Positions 26,807 to 37,200 of a stretch of DNA of 64,000 nt are shown here, piece by piece; the first letter of the stretch is position 1; each line of letters starts with the position of its first letter. This stretch comes from Streptomyces sp. NRRL S-646 (GTDB lineage Bacteria > Actinomycetota > Actinomycetes > Streptomycetales > Streptomycetaceae), in assembly GCF_000720765.1 (NCBI RefSeq), contig NZ_JODC01000005.1:434001-498000 (forward strand), in the 5' to 3' direction. Position numbers and translations under genes: made by a program. The notes under the pieces are model-generated. The model saw only the letters and a program-made list of their open reading frames with translations. It had not been told where the DNA came from and did not search any database.

Positions 26807-27904
26807 GTGCATGTCGTACTCGCCGGTGGGGGGACCGCCGGCCACATCGAGCCCGCGCTCGCCCTCGCGGACGCCCTGCGCAGGCAGGACCCGACCGTGG
26901 GGATCACGGCCCTGGGCACGGAGCGGGGCCTTGAGACCACGCTCGTTCCGCAACGGGGTTACGAGCTCGCGCTGATCCCGGCGGTACCGCTGCCGCGCAA
27001 GCCGACCCCCGAGCTGATCACCGTCCCGGGCCGGCTGCGCGGCACCATCAAGGCGACCGAGCAGATCCTGGAGCGCACCAAGGCGGACGCGGTCGTCGGC
27101 TTCGGCGGCTATGTCGCGCTGCCCGGCTACCTCGCCGCCAAGCGCCTCGGTGTGCCGATCGTCATCCACGAGGCCAACGCCCGCCCCGGCCTCGCCAACA
27201 AGATCGGCTCGCGCTACGCCGCCCGGGTCGCCGTCTCCACCCCGGACAGCAAACTGCGCGATGCCCGCTACATCGGCATCCCGCTGCGCCGCACCATCGC
27301 CACCCTCGACCGGGCCGCCGCCCGCCCCGAGGCCCGCGCGGCGTTCGGCCTCGACCCCAACCTGCCCACGCTGCTGGTCTCCGGCGGCTCGCAGGGCGCC
27401 CGCCGCCTCAACGAGGTCGTCCAGCAGGTCGCGCCCTGGCTTCAGCAGGCAGGCATCCAGATCCTGCACGCGGTCGGCCCGAAGAACGAACTGCCGCACG
27501 TACAGCAGATGCCGGGAATGCCCCCCTACATCCCGGTAAGTTACCTGGATCGGATGGACCTCGCGTACGCCGCGGCCGACATGATGCTCTGCCGCGCGGG
27601 CGCGATGACCGTCGCCGAACTCTCCGCCGTCGGACTCCCGGCCGCATACGTCCCGCTGCCCATCGGCAACGGCGAACAGCGGCTGAACGCCCAGCCGGTG
27701 GTCAAGGCCGGCGGCGGCCTGCTGGTCGACGACGCGGAACTGACGCCCGACTGGGTGCGGGGCAACGTCCTGCCCGTGCTCGCCGACCCGCACCGGCTGT
27801 ACGAGATGTCCCGCGCTGCCGCCGAGTTCGGCCGCCGGGATGCCGACGACCTGCTCGTCGGCATGGTGTACGAGGCGATCGCCGCCAACCGTGCACGCCA
27901 CTAG
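26807..27904 (+). CDS. murG: Lipid II synthase (GlcNAc transferase)
   Basis: MurG adds GlcNAc to lipid I on the cytoplasmic face of the membrane, forming lipid II. The 365-residue GT28 protein opens with the [20 protein letters not shown] loop and has the [14 protein letters not shown] block, [13 protein letters not shown], the second Rossmann domain with [16 protein letters not shown], and [20 protein letters not shown] with the [13 protein letters not shown] donor-binding segment. The GTG start is 6 nt after ftsW. ftsQ follows after 26 nt. Confidence 0.96.
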   Translation: MHVVLAGGGTAGHIEPALALADALRRQDPTVGITALGTERGLETTLVPQRGYELALIPAVPLPRKPTPELITVPGRLRGTIKATEQILERTKADAVVGFGGYVALPGYLAAKRLGVPIVIHEANARPGLANKIGSRYAARVAVSTPDSKLRDARYIGIPLRRTIATLDRAAARPEARAAFGLDPNLPTLLVSGGSQGARRLNEVVQQVAPWLQQAGIQILHAVGPKNELPHVQQMPGMPPYIPVSYLDRMDLAYAAADMMLCRAGAMTVAELSAVGLPAAYVPLPIGNGEQRLNAQPVVKAGGGLLVDDAELTPDWVRGNVLPVLADPHRLYEMSRAAAEFGRRDADDLLVGMVYEAIAANRARH

Positions 27905-27930
27905 GACCGTGTGAACGAAGGGCAGGAAGC

Positions 27931-28725
27931 GTGGCCGGACCGACCACCGCCGAGCGCGGTGAACGCCAGCAGGAGTCGTCCGGCCCGCCTCCGGCACGGC
28001 GGTTGAGACTGCGCCGCCTTCGTACGATCATCATTCTTGTCGTGGTGCTCGTCCTTCTCGGGGCGAGTGCGGTCTGGCTGTTGTACGGCTCGTCATGGGT
28101 GCGCGTGCAGCGCGTATCGATCTCCGGGACCCGGGTGTTGACGCCCGCGCAGGTGCGTGAGGCCGCCCAGGTTCCGGTCGGGGCGCCGATGATTTCCGTC
28201 GACACCGATGCGATTGAGGCGCGACTGCGCCGGAAACTGCCCCGAATTGACACGGTTGACGTGGTCCGTTCCTGGCCCCACGGAATCGGGCTGAAAGTGA
28301 GCGAGCGTACTCCGGTTCTCATTGTGCAAAAGGGTGGAAAGTTCGTCGAAGTGGACCGCAAGGGTGTCCGTTTCGCCACGGTTTCCGAACCTCCGAAAGG
28401 CATTCCCGCACTGGAATTGAGCACCTCCTCCTCGCAGTCGTCCGCCGCGAGCCTGCGGCGCTTCGGCGAGGACAGGTTGGTGGCGGAGGCGGCGCTCGTC
28501 GCCCGCGCCATTCCGGCCGCCGTTGCGCGCGCCACCGAGACCGTCAAGGTCCGTTCGTACGACGACATCTCACTGGAGTTGGGCGACGGCCGGAACGTCC
28601 TGTGGGGGAGCAGCGAGAAGAGTGCCGCGAAGGCCCGTACGCTCACCGCACTCATGAAAGCGGCGCCGGATGCGCGGCACTTCGACGTCTCGGTTCCCAC
28701 GGCCCCTGCGTCATCGGGGAGTTGA
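27931..28725 (+). CDS. ftsQ: Cell division protein FtsQ
   Basis: A 264-residue bitopic membrane protein of the divisome. The cytoplasmic N-terminus is short and basic (RRLRLRRLR); the TM helix is about residues 30-53 (TIIILVVVLVLLGASAVWLL). A POTRA domain follows (VQRVSISGTRVLTPAQVREA, about 59-130), then the FtsQ domain with WPHGIGLKVSERTPVLIVQ and the VDRKGVRF strand. FtsQ links FtsL/DivIC to the Z-ring machinery. GTG start at 27931. The following 277-nt gap carries the regulatory sequences of ftsZ. Confidence 0.93.
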   Translation: MAGPTTAERGERQQESSGPPPARRLRLRRLRTIIILVVVLVLLGASAVWLLYGSSWVRVQRVSISGTRVLTPAQVREAAQVPVGAPMISVDTDAIEARLRRKLPRIDTVDVVRSWPHGIGLKVSERTPVLIVQKGGKFVEVDRKGVRFATVSEPPKGIPALELSTSSSQSSAASLRRFGEDRLVAEAALVARAIPAAVARATETVKVRSYDDISLELGDGRNVLWGSSEKSAAKARTLTALMKAAPDARHFDVSVPTAPASSGS

Positions 28726-28810
28726 CGCACATCCGCGCAGGCCAGCACCCTGGTTGGGCACTGCTATGGCTGATCACATAGGGTGAAAAGAAAAACGGGA
28801 GGTTCGGCGT

Positions 28811-28906
28811 GTTCGTTGAACGTGCGCCACTTGTCGACTTAGTGTCCTGTTCGGAAGACTCCAGCGAACAGTCACACTGGTAACCCTAAACTTCAACGTT
28901 AGGGTT
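28811..28906. promoter_or_regulatory. ftsZ upstream regulatory region with nested palindromes
   Basis: Three inverted repeats lie in this gap: GTTC-GTT-GAAC (28811-28821), CTGTTCG / CGAACAG (28847-28853 and 28865-28871), and AACCCTAA / TTAGGGTT (28882-28889 and 28899-28906, 9-nt loop). GTGTC at 28842-28846 is the reverse complement of the WhiA motif GACAC. A near match to the BldD operator form (TCACACTGGTAA, one base short) lies at 28872-28883. In Streptomyces ftsZ is known to be developmentally regulated from several promoters in this gap; factor binding here is inferred. Confidence 0.5.
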
Positions 28907-29002
28907 CGGGTCGGCGTAACGGACCGTCCCATTCGGCATCAGTCGCCGGATCGCATCCTCTGCGAAGCGGCGACACGTAACTCGAGGCGAGAGGCCTTCG
29001 AC

Positions 29003-30199
29003 GTGGCAGCACCGCAGAACTACCTCGCAGTCATCAAAGTCATCGGTGTCGGCGGCGGTGGTGTCAATGCCATCAACCGGATGATCGAGGTCGGTCTCAA
29101 GGGCGTCGAGTTCATCGCCATCAACACCGACGCGCAGGCGCTGTTGATGAGCGACGCCGACGTCAAGCTCGACGTCGGCCGCGAACTCACCCGCGGACTC
29201 GGCGCCGGAGCCAACCCGGCCGTCGGCCGCAAGGCCGCCGAGGATCACCGCGAGGAGATCGAAGAGGTCCTCAAGGGGGCCGACATGGTCTTCGTGACGG
29301 CCGGTGAAGGCGGCGGCACCGGCACCGGCGGCGCGCCCGTCGTGGCCAACATCGCCCGCTCGCTCGGCGCCCTCACCATCGGCGTGGTCACCCGCCCGTT
29401 CACCTTCGAGGGACGGCGCCGCGCCAACCAGGCCGAGGACGGCATCGCCGAACTCCGCGAAGAGGTCGACACCCTCATCGTCATCCCCAACGACCGGCTG
29501 CTGTCCATCTCGGACCGCCAGGTCTCGGTGCTCGACGCCTTCAAGTCGGCCGACCAGGTCCTGCTCTCAGGTGTGCAGGGCATCACCGACCTGATCACCA
29601 CGCCGGGTCTGATCAACCTCGACTTCGCCGACGTCAAGTCCGTCATGTCCGAGGCCGGTTCGGCCCTCATGGGCATCGGCTCGGCCCGCGGCGACGACCG
29701 CGCGGTGGCCGCGGCCGAGATGGCGATCTCCTCGCCGCTGCTCGAGGCCTCCATCGACGGCGCCCGTGGTGTGCTGCTCTCCATCTCCGGCGGCTCCGAC
29801 CTCGGCCTGTTCGAGATCAACGAGGCGGCCCAGCTGGTCAGCGAGGCCGCCCACCCCGAGGCCAACATCATCTTCGGTGCGGTCATTGACGACGCCCTCG
29901 GCGACGAGGTCCGGGTCACCGTGATCGCGGCCGGCTTCGACGGGGGCCAGCCTCCCGCCCGCCGGGAGACCGTCATGGGCTCGTCCTCGTCCACGGCCCG
30001 CCGCGACGAGCCCACTCCGGTACGGCAGCCCGAGAGCCGCCCGTCCTTCGGTTCGCTCGGCAGCGTCACGCCGAAGGAGGACCCGGAGCCCACGCCGGAG
30101 CCGGCGAGCGACATCACGGCAGCCCCGCCGGTCCCGCCGTCGCGCTCCTACGCGGACAGCGCGGCCGAGGAGCTGGACGTGCCGGACTTCCTGAAGTGA
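29003..30199 (+). CDS. ftsZ: Cell division GTPase FtsZ
   Basis: Tubulin-like GTPase that forms the Z ring and sporulation ladders. The 398-residue product has the nucleotide-binding [17 protein letters not shown] block, the tubulin signature [16 protein letters not shown] near residues 100-115, the T7 region [11 protein letters not shown], a disordered linker of about 70 residues, and the C-terminal tail DVPDFLK that binds partners such as SepF. The GTG at 29003 follows GAGAGG at 28989-28994. Its stop overlaps the pgeF start (GTGA). Identity is secure. Confidence 0.98.
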   Translation: MAAPQNYLAVIKVIGVGGGGVNAINRMIEVGLKGVEFIAINTDAQALLMSDADVKLDVGRELTRGLGAGANPAVGRKAAEDHREEIEEVLKGADMVFVTAGEGGGTGTGGAPVVANIARSLGALTIGVVTRPFTFEGRRRANQAEDGIAELREEVDTLIVIPNDRLLSISDRQVSVLDAFKSADQVLLSGVQGITDLITTPGLINLDFADVKSVMSEAGSALMGIGSARGDDRAVAAAEMAISSPLLEASIDGARGVLLSISGGSDLGLFEINEAAQLVSEAAHPEANIIFGAVIDDALGDEVRVTVIAAGFDGGQPPARRETVMGSSSSTARRDEPTPVRQPESRPSFGSLGSVTPKEDPEPTPEPASDITAAPPVPPSRSYADSAAEELDVPDFLK

Positions 30200-30933
30200 T
30201 AGGACGGCGCTCCGGAACGAGCACAGTGAACGGCGCGCACTTCGCCTTCACCGACCGGTGGGGCGGGGTGAGCGCCGTTCCGTACGAGGAGCTCAACCTC
30301 GGCGGAGCCGTCGGCGACGACCCCGAGGCCGTACGGACCAACCGCGAGCTGGCGGCCAAGTCCCTTGGCCTGGAACCCGCTCGGGTGGTCTGGATGAACC
30401 AGGTGCACGGGGCGGCGGTGGCGGAGGTCGACGCCCCGTGGGGTGATCGTCCGGTGCCCGAGGTGGACGCCGTCGTCACCTCGCAGCGGGGTCTCGCCCT
30501 CGCCGTGCTCACCGCGGACTGCACGCCCGTTCTGCTCGCCGACCCGGTCGCCGGGATCGTCGCCGCGGTCCACGCGGGGCGGCCCGGCATGGTCGCCGGG
30601 GTGGTCCCGGCCGCCGTACGGGCCATGACGGAACTCGGCGCCGAGCCGGGCCGGATCGTGGCCCGCACCGGACCCGCCGTCTGCGGCCGCTGCTACGAAG
30701 TGCCGGACGCGATGCGCGCCGAGGTGGCCGCCGTCGAACCGGCGGCTTACTCCGAGACGAGTTGGGGCACGCCGGCGGTGGACGTGACCGCCGGAGTGCA
30801 CGCGCAGCTCGAGCGGCTCGGGGTGCACGACCGGGTGCAGTCGCCGGTGTGCACGATCGAGTCGGGCGACCACTTCTCGTACCGTCGCGATCGAACCACG
30901 GGGCGACTCGCGGGATATGTCTGGCTGGACTGA
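30196..30933 (+). CDS. pgeF: PgeF/YlmD-family multicopper-oxidase-like protein
   Basis: A 245-residue member of the DUF152/YfiH family (peptidoglycan editing factor PgeF; some members have purine nucleoside phosphorylase activity). Motifs are MNQVHGA near residue 67, the Cys of [27 protein letters not shown], and [12 protein letters not shown]; these supply the His/Cys metal site. It corresponds to ylmD of the Gram-positive ylm genes that follow ftsZ. The GTG start overlaps the ftsZ stop by 4 nt. The in vivo role in Streptomyces is not evident from sequence. Confidence 0.9.
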   Translation: MIGRRSGTSTVNGAHFAFTDRWGGVSAVPYEELNLGGAVGDDPEAVRTNRELAAKSLGLEPARVVWMNQVHGAAVAEVDAPWGDRPVPEVDAVVTSQRGLALAVLTADCTPVLLADPVAGIVAAVHAGRPGMVAGVVPAAVRAMTELGAEPGRIVARTGPAVCGRCYEVPDAMRAEVAAVEPAAYSETSWGTPAVDVTAGVHAQLERLGVHDRVQSPVCTIESGDHFSYRRDRTTGRLAGYVWLD

Positions 30934-30938
30934 GGGGC

Positions 30939-31658
30939 ATGAGGGACCGTAAGGACGAACTCGCCGAAAACCTGGCGAAGGTGGAGCGTCGCATCGCCGC
31001 CGCCTGTGCGGCCGCCGGCCGCAAGCGCGAGGAGGTGACCCTGATCGTGGTCACCAAGACGTACCCGGCGAGCGATGTGCGGATTCTGTCGGAACTCGGT
31101 GTGCGGCACGTGGCCGAGAACCGCGACCAGGACGCGGCACCCAAGGCTGCGGCCTGCTCGGATCTGCCCTTGACTTGGCATTTTGTGGGTCAATTGCAGA
31201 CCAACAAGGTGCGTTCCGTAGTCGGTTATGCCGGAGTGGTGCAGTCCGTCGACCGCGCCCGGCTCGTCACCGCGCTCTCGAAGGAGGCGGTGCGGCAGGA
31301 GCGCGAACTCGGCTGTCTGGTCCAGGTCGCGCTCGACGCGGACGAGAGCGGACGCGGGGAGCGCGGGGGTGTCGGACCCGGCGGAATCGAAGAGTTGGGT
31401 GAGCTGGTCGCCCGGGCGCCGGGTCTGCGGCTGGACGGTCTGATGACCGTCGCGCCGCTCACCGGCCCCTACGCAGGGCGCGAACTCGCGGCGTTCGAGC
31501 GGTTGATGGATTTGTCGACGGACCTGCGGCGAGCTCATCCGGCTGCGAACATGGTCTCGGCAGGAATGAGTGCGGACCTCGAACAGGCCGTGGCCGCCGG
31601 AGCGACACATGTACGCGTCGGTACCGCGGTACTCGGAGTCCGCCCCAGGCTCGGGTAA
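30939..31658 (+). CDS. YggS/YlmE-family PLP-binding protein
   Basis: A 239-residue single-domain PLP protein of the YggS/PLPBP family, which buffers pyridoxal phosphate and affects amino-acid homeostasis; no catalytic reaction is established. The PLP Lys lies in LIVVTKTYP near residue 35. Other family blocks are [33 protein letters not shown], and the phosphate-binding [22 protein letters not shown]. It starts 5 nt after pgeF with GAGGGGC as ribosome-binding site. It occupies the ylmE position before sepF. Confidence 0.93.
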   Translation: MRDRKDELAENLAKVERRIAAACAAAGRKREEVTLIVVTKTYPASDVRILSELGVRHVAENRDQDAAPKAAACSDLPLTWHFVGQLQTNKVRSVVGYAGVVQSVDRARLVTALSKEAVRQERELGCLVQVALDADESGRGERGGVGPGGIEELGELVARAPGLRLDGLMTVAPLTGPYAGRELAAFERLMDLSTDLRRAHPAANMVSAGMSADLEQAVAAGATHVRVGTAVLGVRPRLG

Positions 31659-31786
31659 CGTCGCCAGGAAGTCGGACCACAGCAGAAAATATGGTCAGTG
31701 CCACCGAAGGCGGGCGCAACGACCTCGTGGATCGCGGGCACTTGGCAGTCGTCAGCCGATCCACCACAGAGCGGAGGACTCAGAGC

Positions 31787-32428
31787 ATGGCCGGCGCGAT
31801 GCGCAAGATGGCGGTCTACCTCGGCCTCGTGGAGGACGATGGGTACGACGGCCGGGGATTCGACCCCGATGACGACTTCGAGCCCGAACTGGACCCCGAA
31901 CCCGAACGGGACCACCGGAGGCACGAGCCGTCCCACCAGTCCCACGTAGCACATCAGTCCCAAAGGGATGAAGAGGTGCGAATCGTACAACCGCCCGCGG
32001 CACGCGAACCGGTTGCTCGTTCCGCTTCGCTCCCCGCGGAATCCGGCCGTCCGGCGCGTATCGCGCCCGTGGCGTCCATCACACAAGAACGCGCAAATCT
32101 GGAGAAGAACGCACCGGTGATCATGCCCAAGGTCGTGTCGGAACGAGAGCCTTACCGGATCACCACGCTTCACCCGCGGACCTACAACGAGGCCCGTACC
32201 ATCGGGGAACACTTCCGTGAGGGCACCCCGGTGATCATGAATCTGACTGAGATGGATGACACAGACGCGAAGCGACTTGTCGACTTTGCGGCCGGTTTGG
32301 TGTTTGGTCTTCACGGCAGCATCGAGCGGGTGACGCAGAAGGTGTTCCTGTTGTCGCCTGCTAACGTCGATGTCACGGCGGAGGACAAGGCCCGCATTGC
32401 AGAGGGCGGGTTCTTCAACCAGAGCTGA
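31787..32428 (+). CDS. sepF: Cell division protein SepF
   Basis: SepF binds the FtsZ C-terminal tail and anchors and bundles the Z ring. The 213-residue product begins with the amphipathic membrane-targeting helix [18 protein letters not shown]. An acidic, disordered linker (about 20-110) follows, then the SepF globular domain ([44 protein letters not shown]-like [24 protein letters not shown]). ATG at 31787 follows GCGGAGGAC. The frame is open further upstream to 31691, but the membrane-targeting helix fixes the start. Confidence 0.95.
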   Translation: MAGAMRKMAVYLGLVEDDGYDGRGFDPDDDFEPELDPEPERDHRRHEPSHQSHVAHQSQRDEEVRIVQPPAAREPVARSASLPAESGRPARIAPVASITQERANLEKNAPVIMPKVVSEREPYRITTLHPRTYNEARTIGEHFREGTPVIMNLTEMDDTDAKRLVDFAAGLVFGLHGSIERVTQKVFLLSPANVDVTAEDKARIAEGGFFNQS

Positions 32429-32500
32429 GACGCACGACCGGAAAAAGCAGTAGAAGTAGTACCCAGCAGCACGGAAACAGGGGAGAGGGAAGCACCAGCA

Positions 32501-32785
32501 ATGAGCGTGGTCCTGGATGTCGTCTACATCGCGCTGATGTGCTTCCTCATCGTGCTCATCTTCCGGTTGGTCATGGACTACGTCTTCCAGTTCGCCCGCT
32601 CATGGCAACCCGGCAAGGCGATGGTGGTCGTTCTGGAGGCCACCTACACTGTCACCGACCCACCGCTCAAGCTTCTGCGGCGGTTCATCCCGCCGCTGCG
32701 CCTCGGGGGCGTGGCGCTCGACCTGTCCTTCTTCGTACTGATGATCATCGTCTACATCCTGATCTCGATCGTGAGCCGGCTGTGA
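32501..32785 (+). CDS. YggT-family membrane protein
   Basis: A 94-residue membrane protein with two TM helices (about residues 4-24 and 72-92) that belongs to the YggT family (ylmG position of the ylm genes). Between them lie the conserved FRLVMDYVFQFARSW and the VTDPPLKLLRRFIPPLRLGGVALDLS block. Family members are linked to division or chloroplast nucleoid organisation, but the molecular function is not known. The ATG follows GGGAGAGGG. It lies between sepF (72 nt) and divIVA (56 nt). Confidence 0.9.
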   Translation: MSVVLDVVYIALMCFLIVLIFRLVMDYVFQFARSWQPGKAMVVVLEATYTVTDPPLKLLRRFIPPLRLGGVALDLSFFVLMIIVYILISIVSRL

Positions 32786-32841
32786 TGAGCGATGTGACCT
32801 ACCGTCTTGCCGAATGCCGACGACTACGTTGAGGTGAAGAG

Positions 32842-34017
32842 ATGCCGTTGACCCCCGAGGACGTGCGGAACAAGCAGTTCACGACCGTCCGCCTCCGAGA
32901 AGGCTATGACGAGGACGAGGTCGATGCCTTCCTCGATGAGGTCGAAGCCGAACTGACCCGCCTGCTCCGCGAGAACGAGGACCTGCGGGCCAAACTGGCC
33001 GCGGCCACGCGCGCTGCTGCCCAGAACCAGCAGAACATGCGCAAGCCCCCGGAGGGTCCCGGCGGTCCCGGTCCGCAGGATCAGCAGCAGGGTATGCCTC
33101 CGCAGGGGATGCGCGGTCCGGGTGCTCCCGTACCCGCCGGCATATCGGGCCCGCCGCAGCAGCAGATGGGTGGCCCCATGGGTGGTCCGCCCCAGCTGCC
33201 GAGCGGTGCCCCGCAGCTGCCCGCTGGTCCCGGCGGCGGTCAGGGTGGTCCCCAGGGTCCCGGTCCGATGGGCCAGGGTCCGATGGGGCAAGGCCCCATG
33301 GGTCAGGGACAGATGGGGCAGGGCCCCATGGGTGGCCAGCCCCCCATGCAGCAGCAGATGGGTGGCCCGATGGGCGGCCCCATGGGCGGTCCGATGGGCG
33401 GCCCCGGTCAGGGCCCTGGTGGTGACAGCGCCGCCCGTGTCCTCTCGCTGGCCCAGCAGACCGCCGACCAGGCGATCGCCGAGGCCCGCTCCGAAGCCAA
33501 CAAGATCGTCGGTGAGGCCCGCAGCCGCGCCGAGGGCCTTGAGCGTGACGCCCGTGCCAAGGCCGACGCGCTCGAGCGGGACGCGCAGGAGAAGCACCGC
33601 GTCGCGATGGGCTCCCTGGAGTCCGCCCGCGCCACGCTGGAGCGCAAGGTCGAGGACCTGCGCGGCTTCGAGCGCGAGTACCGTACGCGCCTGAAGTCGT
33701 ACCTCGAGTCCCAGCTGCGTCAGCTGGAGACCCAGTCCGACGACTCGCTGGCCCCGCCGCGTACCCCGGCGACCGCGTCGCTTCCGCCGTCCCCGGCGCC
33801 CTCCATGGCACCGGCCGGCGCGAGCGCCCCGTCGTACGGCGGCAACCCGACCATGGGTGGCGCCCCGGCCCCCGCTGCTCCGTCCTACGGCGGCCAGCAG
33901 CAGATGTCCCCGGCGATGACCCAGCCGATGGCACCGGTGCGGCCGCAGGGCCCGTCGCCGATGGGTCAGGCTCCCTCGCCGATGCGTGGGTTCCTCATCG
34001 ACGAGGACGACAACTGA
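32842..34017 (+). CDS. divIVA: Polar growth protein DivIVA
   Basis: DivIVA marks the hyphal tip and recruits the apical growth machinery. The 391-residue product has the N-terminal DivIVA domain (about 1-65, [30 protein letters not shown] region) with membrane-binding capacity. A long Gly/Pro/Met/Gln linker (about 66-195) contains about ten MGGP/MGQGP-like repeats. A coiled coil follows (about 198-295, with the [20 protein letters not shown] heptads), then a disordered C-terminus ending FLIDEDDN. A terminator with 20-bp arms follows 44 nt later, closing the dcw cluster. Confidence 0.95.
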   Translation: MPLTPEDVRNKQFTTVRLREGYDEDEVDAFLDEVEAELTRLLRENEDLRAKLAAATRAAAQNQQNMRKPPEGPGGPGPQDQQQGMPPQGMRGPGAPVPAGISGPPQQQMGGPMGGPPQLPSGAPQLPAGPGGGQGGPQGPGPMGQGPMGQGPMGQGQMGQGPMGGQPPMQQQMGGPMGGPMGGPMGGPGQGPGGDSAARVLSLAQQTADQAIAEARSEANKIVGEARSRAEGLERDARAKADALERDAQEKHRVAMGSLESARATLERKVEDLRGFEREYRTRLKSYLESQLRQLETQSDDSLAPPRTPATASLPPSPAPSMAPAGASAPSYGGNPTMGGAPAPAAPSYGGQQQMSPAMTQPMAPVRPQGPSPMGQAPSPMRGFLIDEDDN

Positions 34018-34061
34018 CGGCCGCCACGGCCATTAGTACGCCGTAGGCGTCGGCAGCGTTC

Positions 34062-34105
34062 AAAAGGGCGGGGCCCCGGATCTTGATCCGGGGCCCCGCC
34101 CTTTT
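34062..34105. terminator. Strong bidirectional terminator after divIVA
   Basis: Two perfect 20-nt arms (34062-34081 and 34086-34105) flank a CTTG loop; the left arm begins with AAAA and the right arm ends with TTTT, so it works as an intrinsic terminator on both strands. It ends the dcw cluster and faces the leftward ileS. Confidence 0.92.
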
Positions 34106-34149
34106 ATGCGCGTTGACCAATGTTCGAGCCCTCCCCGCCGGACACGCTG

Positions 34150-34186
34150 GAGGGCCCGGCCTCCTCGAGTGGGAAGCCGGGCCCTC
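34150..34186 (-). terminator. ileS terminator hairpin
   Basis: GAGGGCCCGGC at 34150-34160 pairs exactly with GCCGGGCCCTC at 34176-34186 around a 15-nt loop. It lies 27 nt beyond the ileS stop codon on the minus strand. Confidence 0.75.
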
Positions 34187-34212
34187 GTCGGTGCTCGCGC
34201 CGGAGCGCGCCC

Positions 34213-37200
34213 TTACACCTTGCGCAGACGGAACGTGAGGGACAGGCCCTCGTCGGTGAACGGCTCACCGTAGGTGTCGTCCGCCTCGCCCTGGCCGAAG
34301 TCGGCGGCCAGGACCTCGTCGGCGATCAAGGCCGCGTGCTCGGTGAGGGCCGCGATGGCCGCCGGGTCCGTGGACGTCCAGCGCAGGGCGATACGGTCGG
34401 CCACGTCGAGGCCGCTGTTCTTGCGGGCCTCCTGGATCAGACGGATCGCGTCACGGGCCAGGCCCGCCTGACGCAGCTCCTCCGTGATTTCCAGGTCGAG
34501 GGCGACCGTGGCACCCGAGTCGGAGGCCACCGACCAGCCCTCGCGCGGGGTCTCCGTGATGATCACCTCGTCCGGGCCCAGGGTGATCGTCTCACCGTCG
34601 ACCTGGACCGACGCCGTACCCTCGCGCAGGGCCAGGGACAGCGCGGCCGCGTCCGCGTTCGCGACGGCCTTGGCCACCTCCTGGACGCGCTTGCCGAAGC
34701 GCTTGCCCAGGGCGCGGAAATTGGCCTTCGCGGTCGTGTCGACCAGGCTGCCGCCGACCTCGCTCAGCGACGCCAGGGATGTGACGTTCAACTCCTCCGT
34801 GATCTGCGTGTGCAGCTCCCGGTCGAGGGCGTCGAAGCCGGTGGCGGCGATGAGCGCGCGGGAGAGCGGCTGGCGGGTCTTCACGCCCGACTCCGCGCGC
34901 GTGGCCCGGCCCAACTCGACGAGCCGGCGCACCAGCACCATCTGCTTCGACAGCTCGGGGTCGATCGCGGACAGGTCGGCCTCCGGCCAGGAGGCCAGGT
35001 GCACCGACTCCGGGGCGCCCGGGGTGACCGGCACGATCAGGTCCTGCCAGACCCGCTCGGTGATGAACGGGGTCAGCGGGGCCATCAGCCTGGTCACCGT
35101 CTCGACGACCTCGTGCAGGGTGCGCAGCGCCGCCTTGTCGCCCTGCCAGAAGCGGCGGCGCGAGCGGCGGACGTACCAGTTGGAGAGGTCGTCCACGAAC
35201 GCCGACAGGAGCTTGCCGGCGCGCTGGGTGTCGTACGCCTCCAGGGACTGGGTCACCTGGTCGGTGAGCGCGTGGAGTTCGGACAGCAGCCAGCGGTCCA
35301 GGACGGGGCGGTCGGCCGGCGCCGGATCCGCCTCACTGGGCGCCCAGTTGGAGGTGCGGGCGTACAGGGCCTGGAAGGCGACCGTGTTCCAGTACGTGAG
35401 GAGCGTCTTGCGGACGACCTCCTGGATGGTGCCGTGGCCCACGCGGCGTGCCGCCCACGGGGAGCCGCCGGCCGCCATGAACCAGCGCACCGCGTCCGCG
35501 CCGTGCTGGTCCATCAGCGGGATCGGCTGCAGGATGTTGCCCAGGTGCTTGGACATCTTGCGGCCGTCCTCGGCGAGGATGTGGCCGAGGCAGACCACGT
35601 TCTCGTACGAGGACTTGTCGAAGACCAGCGTGCCGACGGCCATCAGCGTGTAGAACCAGCCGCGGGTCTGGTCGATGGCCTCGGAGATGAACTGCGCCGG
35701 GTAGCGGCTCTCGAACAGTTCCTTGTTCTTGTACGGGTAGCCCCACTGCGCGAAGGGCATCGAACCCGAGTCGTACCAGGCGTCGATGACCTCCGGCACG
35801 CGCGTGGCCGTCTTGCCGCAGGCGTCCTTGGGGCAGGCGAAGGTGACCTCGTCGATGAACGGGCGGTGCGGGTCGAGGTCCGACTGGTCGGTGCCCGTCA
35901 GCTCGGTGAGCTCCGCGCGGGAGCCGACCACGGTGAGGTGGTCGTCCTCGCAGCGCCAGATCGGCAGGGGGGTGCCCCAGTAGCGGTTGCGGGACAGCGC
36001 CCAGTCGATGTTGTTGTTCAGCCAGTCGCCGTACCGGCCGTGCTTGACCGTGTCCGGGAACCAGTTGGTGTTCTCGTTCTCCTGCAGCAGGCGGTCCTTG
36101 ACGGCCGTGGTGCGGATGTACCAGGAAGGCTGCGCGTAGTAGAGGAGCGCGGTGTGGCAGCGCCAGCAGTGCGGGTAGCTGTGCTCGTACGGGATGTGCC
36201 TGAAGAGGAGGCCGCGCTGCTGGAGGTCCTCGGTGAGCTTTTCGTCCGCCTTCTTGAAGAAGACGCCGCCGACCAGGGGGACGTCCTCCTCGAAGGTGCC
36301 GTCGGGGCGCACCGGGTTCACCACGGGCAGGCCGTAGGCGCGGCAGACCTTGAGGTCGTCCTCACCGAAGGCGGGGGACTGGTGGACCAGGCCCGTACCG
36401 TCCTCCGTCGTGACGTACTCGGCGTTGACGACGAAATGCGCCGGTGCCGGGAACTCGACGAGCTCGAACGGTCGTTGATAGGTCCAGCGCTCCATTTCGG
36501 CGCCGGTGAAGGTCTGACCCGTGGTCTCCCAGCCCTCGCCGAGCGCCTTGCCGACGAGCGGTTCGGCGACGACGAGCTTCTCCTCGCCGTCGGTCGCGAC
36601 GACATAGGTGACCTCGGGGTGGGCGGCGACGGCCGTGTTGGAGACCAGCGTCCAGGGAGTCGTCGTCCACACCAGGAGCGCGGCTTCGCCGGCGAGCGGA
36701 CCGGAGGTGAGGGGGAAACGGACGTACACGGACGGGTCGACGACCGTCTCGTAGCCCTGCGCCAGCTCGTGGTCCGACAGGCCGGTGCCGCAGCGGGGGC
36801 ACCAGGGGGCGACGCGGTGGTCCTGGACCAGCAGGCCCTTGTTGAAGATCTCCTTGAGCGACCACCAGACCGACTCGATGTACTCGGGGTCCATCGTGAC
36901 GTAGGCCTCTTCGAGGTCGACCCAGTAGCCCATGCGGGTCGTCAGCTCGGAGAAGGCGTCGGTGTGGCGGAGCACGGAATCACGGCACTTGGCGTTGAAC
37001 TCCGCGATGCCGTACGCCTCGATGTCCTTCTTGCCGCTGAAGCCGAGCTCCTTCTCCACCGCCAGCTCCACCGGGAGGCCGTGGCAGTCCCAGCCGGCCT
37101 TGCGGGCCACGTGATAGCCCCGCATGGTGCGGAAGCGGGGGAAGACGTCCTTGAAGACGCGCGCCTCGATGTGGTGGGCGCCCGGCATGCCGTTGGCGGT

